From JALYUS01 sp038231255 (GTDB lineage: Bacteria; Chloroflexota; Chloroflexia; Thermomicrobiales; JALYUS01), in NCBI GenBank assembly GCA_038231255.1, contig JBBRLR010000008.1:1-64000 (forward strand): 64,000 nucleotides of DNA, written 5' to 3'. Every line of letters starts with the position of its first letter. Position 1 is the stretch's first letter. A program made the translations under genes and the position numbers. Below are positions 57,975 through 64,000 of this stretch, piece by piece. The notes beneath the pieces were generated by a model, which saw only the letters and a list, made by a program, of their open reading frames with translations, was not told where the DNA came from and did no database searches.

Positions 57975-59254
57975 TGGACACCAGCCGCGACGAGGCGCGC
58001 CGCCGCGATGCCGCCGACCCGCTCCGCTCGTACCGCGACCGTTTCTACACCCAACCCGGCACGATCTACCTCGACGGCAACTCGCTCGGCCTTCTGTCGC
58101 GCGATGCGGAACGCACGCTCCTGCGCGTGCTCGAAGAATGGAAGATGCTCGGCATCGAGGCGTGGTTGAATGCCGACCCGCCCTGGTTCACGCTCACCGA
58201 GGAACTGGGCGGGCTGATGGCCCCGCTCGTCGGCGCGGAAGCGGACGAGGTGGTCGTCACGGCGAGCACGACGGTCAACCTCCACACGCTCGTCGCGACG
58301 TTCTACCAGCCGACGCGCGAGCGGCGAAAGATTATCGCCACGTCGCTCGATTTCCCCTCCGACATCTACGCGCTGCAAAGCCAGATTCGCCTGCACGGTG
58401 GCGATCCGACCGGCGATCTCGTCGTCGTGCAGAGCCGAGACGGGCGATTAATCGAGGAAGATGACATTATCGCCGCGATGTCGCCCGATGTCGCGATGGT
58501 CATCCTACCCGCCGTGTATTATCGCAGCGGCCAACTGCTGGACATCGCCCAACTCACCGCCGCCGCGCACGAACGGGGCATCCTGATCGGCATAGACGGC
58601 TGCCATTCCGTCGGCCTCGTGCCGCACGAATTCGACCGCTGGGGCGTGGATTTCGCCTTCTGGTGTACCTACAAATACCTGAACAGCGGTCCTGGCGGCA
58701 CGGCGGGATTGTACGTCAACCGGCGGCACTTCGGCGTCGCGCCCGGCATGGCCGGTTGGTGGGGTAGCGACAAAACGACGCAGTTCGACATGTCTCACAC
58801 CTTCACAGGCGCGGGGAATGCCGGTTCGTGGCAGATCGGCACGCCGCCGCTCCTCAGCACCGCGCCGCTGCACGGCTCGCTCCAGATGTTCGCGGAGGCG
58901 GGGATGGGCACTATCCGCGCCGCGTCGTTGGCGCGCACGGACTACCTGATCGCGCTGATCGAGGCGATGGGCCTCACCGAGGCGCCCTACCACTACGGCA
59001 TCGGCACGCCGCGCGATCACGCCCGGCGCGGCGGCCATGTCGCAGTCGAGCACGCGGAGGGCACGCGAATCGCCAAGGCGCTCAAGACGAAAGGCGTCAT
59101 CCCCGACTTCCGCCCGCCGAACATCGTCCGCCTCGCTCCCATCGCCCTCTATACCTCTTACGAGGAGTGCTGGCAGGCCGCGCAACACCTCAAAGCGATC
59201 ATTGATGAGCGCACCTACGAGACCTTCGCCATTGGCCGCGACCTGGTAGCGTAG
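57974..59254 (+). CDS. kynU: Kynureninase
   Basis: PLP-dependent enzyme cleaving kynurenine or hydroxykynurenine to anthranilate or hydroxyanthranilate plus alanine. The 426-residue protein has the PLP lysine Lys234 in FWCTYKYLNSGPGG and SLGLLSRDAERTLL, STTVNLHTLVATFY and GIDGCHSVGLVPHEF typical of the family. ATG at 57974 has GAAAGGAAGC upstream and overlaps the Usp stop. No kynA/kynB genes are nearby, so this may serve tryptophan catabolism or NAD synthesis elsewhere. Its stop codon lies within the start of a family 1 repeat (59245-). Confidence 0.93.
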   Translation: MDTSRDEARRRDAADPLRSYRDRFYTQPGTIYLDGNSLGLLSRDAERTLLRVLEEWKMLGIEAWLNADPPWFTLTEELGGLMAPLVGAEADEVVVTASTTVNLHTLVATFYQPTRERRKIIATSLDFPSDIYALQSQIRLHGGDPTGDLVVVQSRDGRLIEEDDIIAAMSPDVAMVILPAVYYRSGQLLDIAQLTAAAHERGILIGIDGCHSVGLVPHEFDRWGVDFAFWCTYKYLNSGPGGTAGLYVNRRHFGVAPGMAGWWGSDKTTQFDMSHTFTGAGNAGSWQIGTPPLLSTAPLHGSLQMFAEAGMGTIRAASLARTDYLIALIEAMGLTEAPYHYGIGTPRDHARRGGHVAVEHAEGTRIAKALKTKGVIPDFRPPNIVRLAPIALYTSYEECWQAAQHLKAIIDERTYETFAIGRDLVA

Positions 59255-59326
59255 GCTTCAGCCTGCGTGCCTTGTGCCAAGTGACAGAAGCCTGCATGAG
59301 AATCGCAGGCTGAAGCCTACGCTACC
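59245..59326. repeat. Family 1 hairpin repeat, full copy
   Basis: GGTAGCGTAGGCTTCAGCC (from 59245) and CAGGCTGAAGCCTACGCTAC (ending 59326), with a 40-bp spacer. The TAG of GGTAGCG is the kynureninase stop codon, and the end lies 3 bp from the SPL-like stop, so the element separates two convergent genes. Confidence 0.8.
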
Positions 59327-59328
59327 GC

Positions 59329-60393
59329 TCAAAAGGCGTAGCGGATGCGGCAATAAGGCAAACGTTCGGCAAGCAGGGCGCGGAAAGCGGCGACGAGATC
59401 GCGCTTGATATCCAAACGGTAGCGAAGGTTGTCGCCGCCCGCTTCCGAGGTCTTCGACTCTTGGAGATCGGGCCGCCAGAGAAGTTCTTCGGCTTTCGGA
59501 TGCCAGCCGAGATTCACGTCATGCAACTGCGCGTTGTGCGTCAGGAAGATCACTTCCGCCGCCAGTTGCACCTTCGCCCGCGATGACAGCGCGGCGTCAA
59601 TCTGCGCGAAGAGCGCGGCGTAATCGTCTAACCAGCCGTCGTAGATAATAATCGGTCCGAAGTTGATGTTCACCTCGTAGCCCGCTTCGACGAAATCATT
59701 GATCGCGCCAATTCGTTCCGCGACGGGTGAGGTGCGCACGTCAACGATCCGCGCAATCGAGGCGGGCATCAGACTGAAGCGGATGCGCGTTTTCCGCTGT
59801 GGGTCGTACGAGAGGAGATCGCGGTTGACGTACTTCGTCGCGAACGTTGCCTTGGCGTTCGGCAGCGTGCGGAAAAGCGAGATCAGGTCCCGTACATTGT
59901 CGCTGATCAGCGCGTCCACCGCGCAATCGTTGTTGGTGCCAATCTCGTAGACCCAATCCGTCGGATCGGCCTGCGTCGGCGCAAACTTGAACCCCTGCTT
60001 CGCCGCATGCCGCACAATTGCGGCGCAAATGCCGTCCATATTCACGAACGTTGTGATCGGGTTCGCTGCGCCCTTCCGCCGCGCGACGTAGCAGTAGACG
60101 CAGGCCATCGCGCAGCCGTTCGCGTGGGACGGCGCGACGAAATCGGTGCTCCGGGCGAAGGGGCGCACCGCGAGCGTCTTTTTCACACCCAGCACGAGCA
60201 CCGTGCGCTTGATGCTGTTCCAATCGCCGATCAGCGCATCGTTGCCGTGCAATTCGGGAATATTCCAGTGCGACGCGACCTCGATCCGCTCCGCATCGGG
60301 AAAACGTGCGAGGGTTTCCCGCCCGCGCGGGATTTCCCGCACTGCTGGCTCATGGTAGATCGTTTCGATGTTGAGCAACGCCTGCGCTATCAC
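59329..60393 (-). CDS. Spore photoproduct lyase-like radical SAM enzyme
   Basis: A 354-residue radical SAM protein of the SplB family, which directly reverses the 5-thyminyl-5,6-dihydrothymine lesion. The cluster motif is CAMACVYC (Cys94, Cys98, Cys101; CX3CX2C), with SAM-binding and beta-barrel segments (YEVNINFGPIIIYDGW, AEVIFLTHNAQLHDVNLGWH). GTG at 60393 lies in the stop region of the next gene upstream; no strong ribosome site. No sporulation genes are visible, so it more likely repairs UV lesions generally or acts on another substrate. Confidence 0.88.
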   Translation of the reverse strand: MIAQALLNIETIYHEPAVREIPRGRETLARFPDAERIEVASHWNIPELHGNDALIGDWNSIKRTVLVLGVKKTLAVRPFARSTDFVAPSHANGCAMACVYCYVARRKGAANPITTFVNMDGICAAIVRHAAKQGFKFAPTQADPTDWVYEIGTNNDCAVDALISDNVRDLISLFRTLPNAKATFATKYVNRDLLSYDPQRKTRIRFSLMPASIARIVDVRTSPVAERIGAINDFVEAGYEVNINFGPIIIYDGWLDDYAALFAQIDAALSSRAKVQLAAEVIFLTHNAQLHDVNLGWHPKAEELLWRPDLQESKTSEAGGDNLRYRLDIKRDLVAAFRALLAERLPYCRIRYAF

Positions 60394-60394
60394 T

Positions 60395-61006
60395 CTAGAA
60401 CTTCGCGGCGGGATCGGGGCGCGTGGCGACCAGCAGGTATTCGCTATCGTTCTGCCAGCGGACTTCCGGCGACTCAAATCCCTGGGCGACGAGCATGTCG
60501 GTCAGTTTCTCGATGCCGATGCGGCGGGGTTTCGGCGGGCCTTGCCCGTCCGGCCCGTCATCGCGGAATTCGAGCACGGCGACGGCGCCGCCATGCCGGA
60601 GGACGTGGTGCATCTGCGCGATCATGTGCTCCGGCGGGCTGATCTCGTGGAGCACGAAGGCGATGAAGCAGCAATCGAGGCTGCCTTCCGGCATCGGCAG
60701 GTCGTGGTGCAGGTCCACATGCATCACGCGCACGGTCGGTGGCAGGTTCTTCGACCCGGCGGCGCGCATCATCTCTTCGCTTTGATCGAGCGCGAAGACG
60801 CGGCCCGTCGCCCCGACCGCCTTCGCCAACTCCACGGTGAAGACGCCCGTGCCGGCACCGAGGTCCGCGACGTGCATCCCGTGGTGCAGGCCGAGGCGAC
60901 CGATCATCGCGGGCGGATCGAGGCGCGCGAGACGCTCGGGAGACTCCATCCGCTGCCATTTAGTCGTATCGAAGATATGCGCGCGGTCGCCTTCCTGATC
61001 TGCCAT
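60395..61006 (-). CDS. Class I SAM-dependent methyltransferase
   Basis: A 203-residue UbiE/MenG-like methyltransferase: motif I HVADLGAGTGVFTVELAKAV, motif II VFALDQSEEMMRAA, CCFIAFVLHEISPPEHMIAQ and post-motif GGAVAVLEF. ATG at 61006 has GGAGGGATGAATAAC upstream; an ATG at 61015 overlaps the GNAT stop. Gene order GNAT-methyltransferase-SPL with very short gaps suggests a single operon. Substrate unknown. Confidence 0.87.
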   Translation of the reverse strand: MADQEGDRAHIFDTTKWQRMESPERLARLDPPAMIGRLGLHHGMHVADLGAGTGVFTVELAKAVGATGRVFALDQSEEMMRAAGSKNLPPTVRVMHVDLHHDLPMPEGSLDCCFIAFVLHEISPPEHMIAQMHHVLRHGGAVAVLEFRDDGPDGQGPPKPRRIGIEKLTDMLVAQGFESPEVRWQNDSEYLLVATRPDPAAKF

Positions 61007-61007
61007 G

Positions 61008-61775
61008 TTATTCATCCCTCCGATATTCGACGCCGGTATCCACCGGCACGAGGCCGAGGAGTTGCGCCAGACCCAGCGAGGTCGCGTTGTCCGTGAACGT
61101 CGTCCATTGCGGCAGTAGCCCTTTCGCCGCCACCGCCGTCATCAGCGCGTGCGCGCAGGCCGTCGCGTATCCCTTACCGCGCGCGCTCGGATCAGTGTGC
61201 GCGCCGATTTCCGCGTATGGCGTGGCAATTGCCCACGTCGCGGCGACCGCGATGAGTCGACCGTCCTCCTCGACGCCATCGGCCATCCCTTCCGCGAGCA
61301 GGGCGGCGACGCTCCCGAAGGCATCCGTCAGCCATTCCCCCTCGCCGTGGAGCAGCCGTGCGACCATCGGCGCGTCCGGCGGGCCGAGCGGGCGGGTGCG
61401 CACGCCCTGCCGGTCCAATGGCGGCAATCGCCAATTGTCCGTCGCGGCGAGGATCGTGATGTCCGTGCGCTGATCGCCGAAAAGGGTTTCGTGAATCAGT
61501 CGCTCCGTCTCGGTGTCCGAAACCCAAAGGCGGCTGATGCCTGGTTCCTCCGCGAGGAAATCCACGAGCGGTTCCGCATCGCCGAGTGAGATAAGGTACG
61601 CACCGCCCTGCGACGAGGCGGGCATCATCACCGCCGCCGCGCGCGGGCGCGTCAGATCGTCCGCCATCACCCGCGCCCCGCCCGAACGGAGCAGAAAGCG
61701 CGCCGCCGTATGCCACGGGCGCGGCTCCAAACGGGACAGCAAGGCAGGGAACCGGTCGGGCGGGTAATCTTGCAT
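61008..61775 (-). CDS. GNAT family acetyltransferase
   Basis: A 255-residue protein with the GNAT acetyl-CoA segment in its C-terminal half (IGAHTDPSARGKGYATACAHALM, the R-x-x-G-x-G/A motif) and a variable N-terminal half. ATG at 61775 has GGAGTGCGAACGCG upstream. Leads the operon with the methyltransferase and SPL-like genes. The acceptor (amine, protein or metabolite) is unknown. Confidence 0.85.
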   Translation of the reverse strand: MQDYPPDRFPALLSRLEPRPWHTAARFLLRSGGARVMADDLTRPRAAAVMMPASSQGGAYLISLGDAEPLVDFLAEEPGISRLWVSDTETERLIHETLFGDQRTDITILAATDNWRLPPLDRQGVRTRPLGPPDAPMVARLLHGEGEWLTDAFGSVAALLAEGMADGVEEDGRLIAVAATWAIATPYAEIGAHTDPSARGKGYATACAHALMTAVAAKGLLPQWTTFTDNATSLGLAQLLGLVPVDTGVEYRRDE

Positions 61776-61947
61776 CGCGTTCGCACTCCAACACATCCAC
61801 AGACCTTCGTCGGCGCTCGCCCGCATGATACCAGAACAGCCCACCTACCCGGCAGGCAGCACGCGGGCATTTCTCAGGGTAGACTATGGCACAACGGCAT
61901 ACAGAGGACCGGAAGGAAGCGACAGCGAATAGGGAGAGGAGACGCGG

Positions 61948-62205
61948 GTGCCACTCGGGTTGACGATGGAAGAGATTCAACTGCTGATCGCGGAGGCGGC
62001 GGAGACGACGCCGGACATCGGGCCGGGCGGGGACGAGATGAGCGACCCGGAATACGTGACCGCCTACCTGCTCAATATCATGATCCCGCTCATGCGCTAC
62101 AACAACATGCGCATCGAGGAGCAGCTACGCACCTTCGGCATCGTCATCCCCGAGACGCCACCGCCGACTGCAGAATCGCCGACCGATGAGACGCCAAACA
62201 ACTGA
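61948..62205 (+). CDS. Small acidic hypothetical protein (85 residues)
   Basis: An 85-residue acidic protein from a GTG at 61948 with GGAGAGGAGACGCG upstream. Helical start (GLTMEEIQLLIAEAAETTPD) and a middle hydrophobic stretch YVTAYLLNIMIPLMRYNNMR, then a Thr/Pro tail. No family recognised. Followed by a strong terminator at 62226-62259. Confidence 0.7.
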   Translation: MPLGLTMEEIQLLIAEAAETTPDIGPGGDEMSDPEYVTAYLLNIMIPLMRYNNMRIEEQLRTFGIVIPETPPPTAESPTDETPNN

Positions 62206-62225
62206 TCGCGCCTATCCGATGAAAA

Positions 62226-62259
62226 CGAAACGCTCCGGCCATGTTGCCGGAGCGTTTCG
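62226..62259 (+). terminator. Strong hairpin terminator
   Basis: CGAAACGCTCCGGC (62226-62239) and GCCGGAGCGTTTCG (62246-62259) form a perfect 14-bp stem with a 6-nt loop, directly after the 85-residue gene. Confidence 0.8.
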
Positions 62260-62344
62260 TATCGCTTACTGTCGAGGAGACCAACGATTCAGTTCTCATA
62301 CTCTTTCACGGTAGTCATGTCGTGATGCAATAGCGCTGCCGACC

Positions 62345-62442
62345 CTCGTAGGGGCGATTCGTTAATCGCCCTGCCGAGCTGCCCCCGCACCCGCGCATGC
62401 ACGGCTTGTTCCTGGGCAGGCGCTTCACCAATCGCCCCTACC
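62345..62442. repeat. Inverted GTAGGGGCGATT repeat, family 3
   Basis: GTAGGGGCGATTCGTTAATC (around 62348-62370) and CAATCGCCCCTAC (around 62429-62441) are inverted copies. With the spacer this fills most of the 62206-62486 gap; no gene. Confidence 0.55.
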
Positions 62443-62486
62443 ACTCCATCACGACAGGGCTATCACGGTAGAGTATCCGCTCCGCC

Positions 62487-63089
62487 CTATGCGGGCACGC
62501 CACTGGCGATCTTCTTCAGTTCATCCACGATCAACTGATTCCAGGCAGAGGCACGCTCGCCGCGCAGTTTCGTGCTCTCAACGCCCCACGCCTGCCGTGC
62601 CTCCGGCGAAAGGTCGCCGAAGTCGGCATTCTGCGGCGCGTTGTATTCGGGGTGGGCGGCGAAGAAGGCGTTGCGGGCCGCAGCGGATTCGGCGGTCTGG
62701 GCGGCGGGCCGCTCGATGAAGTGGCCGAGTTCGCGCATCTGCTGGTCGAAGAAGACGACGACCGGGATGGACTTGAACTTGCCTTCCTTCAGGTACTGGT
62801 TCATCAAGTCTTCATTCTGATCGCGCAGGAAAACGCGCAGATTCAGGTTGCCGGCCTCTTGCGCCAACTTGCCGATCACCGGCAGCCCCGCGATCACGTC
62901 GCCGCACCAGTCCTCCGCGATGACGAGGACATTATGCGGCTCGGGCAGATTCTTGAAGGTCGCGACATCGTCGGGCTTCAGCTGCACCTTGCCCTCGGTT
63001 TCGATGAAACGATCCTTGTTCTGCGTCATCTGATCCACGTACTGCTGGTACGTCAGGCCTTCGTTGAACCGTTCCTGTGTTACTGCCAT
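62487..63089 (-). CDS. Thioredoxin-fold protein with a single active-site cysteine
   Basis: A 200-residue thioredoxin-like protein. The active-site region is EDWCGDVIAGLPVI, so the second Cys of CxxC is absent, as in other members of this cytosolic subfamily that I recognise only by pattern; LRVFLRDQNEDLMNQYLKEG and FKSIPVVVFFD follow. ATG at 63089 has AGGAGGGAACGCTGC upstream. Possibly a peroxiredoxin-linked or adduct-forming protein rather than a disulfide reductase (inference). Confidence 0.82.
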   Translation of the reverse strand: MAVTQERFNEGLTYQQYVDQMTQNKDRFIETEGKVQLKPDDVATFKNLPEPHNVLVIAEDWCGDVIAGLPVIGKLAQEAGNLNLRVFLRDQNEDLMNQYLKEGKFKSIPVVVFFDQQMRELGHFIERPAAQTAESAAARNAFFAAHPEYNAPQNADFGDLSPEARQAWGVESTKLRGERASAWNQLIVDELKKIASGVPA

Positions 63090-63215
63090 GCAGCGTTCCC
63101 TCCTGAGGATGTTCGTGACGATTGTCGCACGTTCCATGATCCCGTCATGGGTTGTGTCCTGTACAACGCCTCGGACCGCCGTGCGTATTCCCCCTTGCGC
63201 GCCGGTTACGTGTCC

Positions 63216-63866
63216 TTAATTGCGCTGGAAGCGGATGATCTCGCCCGCGATCCCCGTATCCGTGACCTGGAGGAGGCCGTAGGAGAAGGACGGCTCTTTG
63301 CGCCGGTCGGTCGGGGAACCGGGGTTGAAGAGCAGCACGCCATCCACCTCCTCATTCATTGGCTGGTGACTGTGCCCAAAGATGACGCACGTGACATTGC
63401 TGAACGAACGGCGGGCACGCTCGGCGGTCGTCCTGCCGATGCCGCCATCGCCATGCACCATACCGATGCGCCACGGCCCAACCTCGACAACCCGCTGCAC
63501 GGGCAGGCGCATCCGCACATCCGACGCCTCCTGGTTGCCACGCACCGCGAGCACGGGTGGCCCCAACCGGCGGATGCGTTCCAGCGCGTCCAACGTCGTC
63601 AGGTCGCCAGCATGGAGAATCAGGGCCACATTCCGCATCGCGTGCGCGACGAGCGGCGGCAGTTCCCGCGCCTTCGAGGGCATATGCGTGTCGGCGAGCA
63701 CACCGATGGTGAGCGGCGGCGTCCAGACGCGCTGCTCCGCCGGTGGGGGCGGCGGCAAGGGCGGGAACTGCGAGTCGTCCGCGCCCGTCCGTAGATTCAC
63801 GCGCCCTGGCACCGGCGGTCGGTACGAACCCTGCTGCGGACGATCAGGGGGATCCGATTCGTTCAA
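63216..63866 (-). CDS. YfcE/MJ0936-type metallophosphoesterase
   Basis: A 216-residue calcineurin-like phosphoesterase: metal motifs GVLADTHMPS, LHAGDLTT, VRGNQEA and FGHSHQPM. An N-terminal Pro-rich stretch of about 50 residues is not part of the fold. TTG at 63866 has AGGAGGCTTGG upstream. Probably hydrolyses phosphodiesters or small phosphorylated compounds. Confidence 0.9.
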   Translation of the reverse strand: MNESDPPDRPQQGSYRPPVPGRVNLRTGADDSQFPPLPPPPPAEQRVWTPPLTIGVLADTHMPSKARELPPLVAHAMRNVALILHAGDLTTLDALERIRRLGPPVLAVRGNQEASDVRMRLPVQRVVEVGPWRIGMVHGDGGIGRTTAERARRSFSNVTCVIFGHSHQPMNEEVDGVLLFNPGSPTDRRKEPSFSYGLLQVTDTGIAGEIIRFQRN

Positions 63867-63883
63867 CCAAGCCTCCTGGGGAA

Positions 63884-63910
63884 AGTGCTGAGTGCTGAGT
63901 GCTGAGTGCT
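63884..63910. repeat. Heptanucleotide repeat (AGTGCTG)n
   Basis: Three full AGTGCTG units plus a partial fourth, upstream of the phosphoesterase start. Same 7-bp period as the AGCAATG arrays but different unit. From 63911 to the window end (64000) I see only AT-richer promoter-like sequence (TATACT near 63963) and no gene. Confidence 0.65.
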
Positions 63911-64000
63911 CGGTTCACCGCACACATGCTCAATGATGCCCGATGATACCACGATCACATGGTATACTTCCCTTTCGCGGTGCAGACCGCCATTCGGTAA

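Noticed and set aside
62206..62486. Small RNA gene in the gap before the thioredoxin-like gene
   Set aside because: Only a terminator hairpin and an inverted GTAGGGGCGATT repeat are present; no promoter or conserved RNA fold could be supported.

Overview
The window is a GC-rich, densely packed bacterial chromosome segment. The mix of genes points to Chloroflexota (Thermomicrobia-like or a related class): a paralogous EF-G-like GTPase, five tandem GAF domains in one histidine kinase, secreted proteins of the type with YFDKARME and LPIVGDP motifs, a eukaryotic-type topoisomerase IB, F420/FMN split-barrel proteins, a lone spore-photoproduct-lyase-like enzyme, and many dispersed hairpin repeats between genes. 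This taxonomic call is inference from gene content. No rRNA, tRNA, CRISPR array, phage or integrase/transposase gene was seen.

Layout. 1-5.6 kb (minus): the 5' two thirds of rpoB with its own promoter, preceded by an SPFH/zinc-ribbon protein, PspA and a DUF4178-type protein, which looks like a membrane-stress module. 5.9-10.2 kb: a small exported protein with an apparent frameshift, and a giant PAS/5xGAF histidine kinase. 10.3-17 kb (minus): an overlapping GT9-GT4-GT9-GT9 glycosyltransferase operon, then fabZ, a tiny membrane protein and purA. 17-25 kb: an AT-richer orphan gene, coaX, M42 peptidase, EF-G-like factor, cytidine deaminase and two split-barrel (PPOX) proteins. 24-33 kb (minus): methyltransferase, HAD phosphatase, homoserine dehydrogenase, epimerase, FAD and Gfo/Idh oxidoreductases, MFS transporter, two DUF1622 membrane proteins. 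33-36 kb: topoisomerase IB, RumA/TrmA-like RNA methyltransferase, PIG-L deacetylase.

36-44 kb (plus): a GT4 glycosyltransferase, two paralogous exported proteins, TypA and a coupled gene of unknown function. 44.4-47.6 kb: a TetR regulator plus two cupin genes lying between two directly repeated 166/167-bp MITE-like elements. 47.7-54.5 kb: TMEM175-type channel, a MarR remnant, a lipoprotein alpha/beta hydrolase, an NfeD-slipin pair, and a DUF2089-DUF4097 operon. 54.5-57 kb: an ECF sigma factor overlapping its membrane anti-sigma factor. 57-64 kb: universal stress protein fused by overlap to kynureninase, SPL-like radical SAM enzyme, methyltransferase, GNAT, thioredoxin-like protein and a YfcE-type phosphoesterase.

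Most striking unexplained signals: (1) a TGTACGTACA palindrome beside sigma70-type promoters of four transcription units (GT4 gene, both exported paralogs, sigma/anti-sigma pair), suggesting one regulon of envelope or surface functions; (2) the MITE-bounded TetR-cupin segment with a perfect inverted-repeat operator over its -10 box; (3) a 145-bp nested palindromic element downstream of the second exported paralog; (4) heptanucleotide AGCAATG repeats placed at gene junctions, where they supply start codons and protein ends; (5) a hairpin repeat family (GGTAGCGTAGGCTTCAGCC) with about ten copies, some of which supply stop codons or C-terminal residues.
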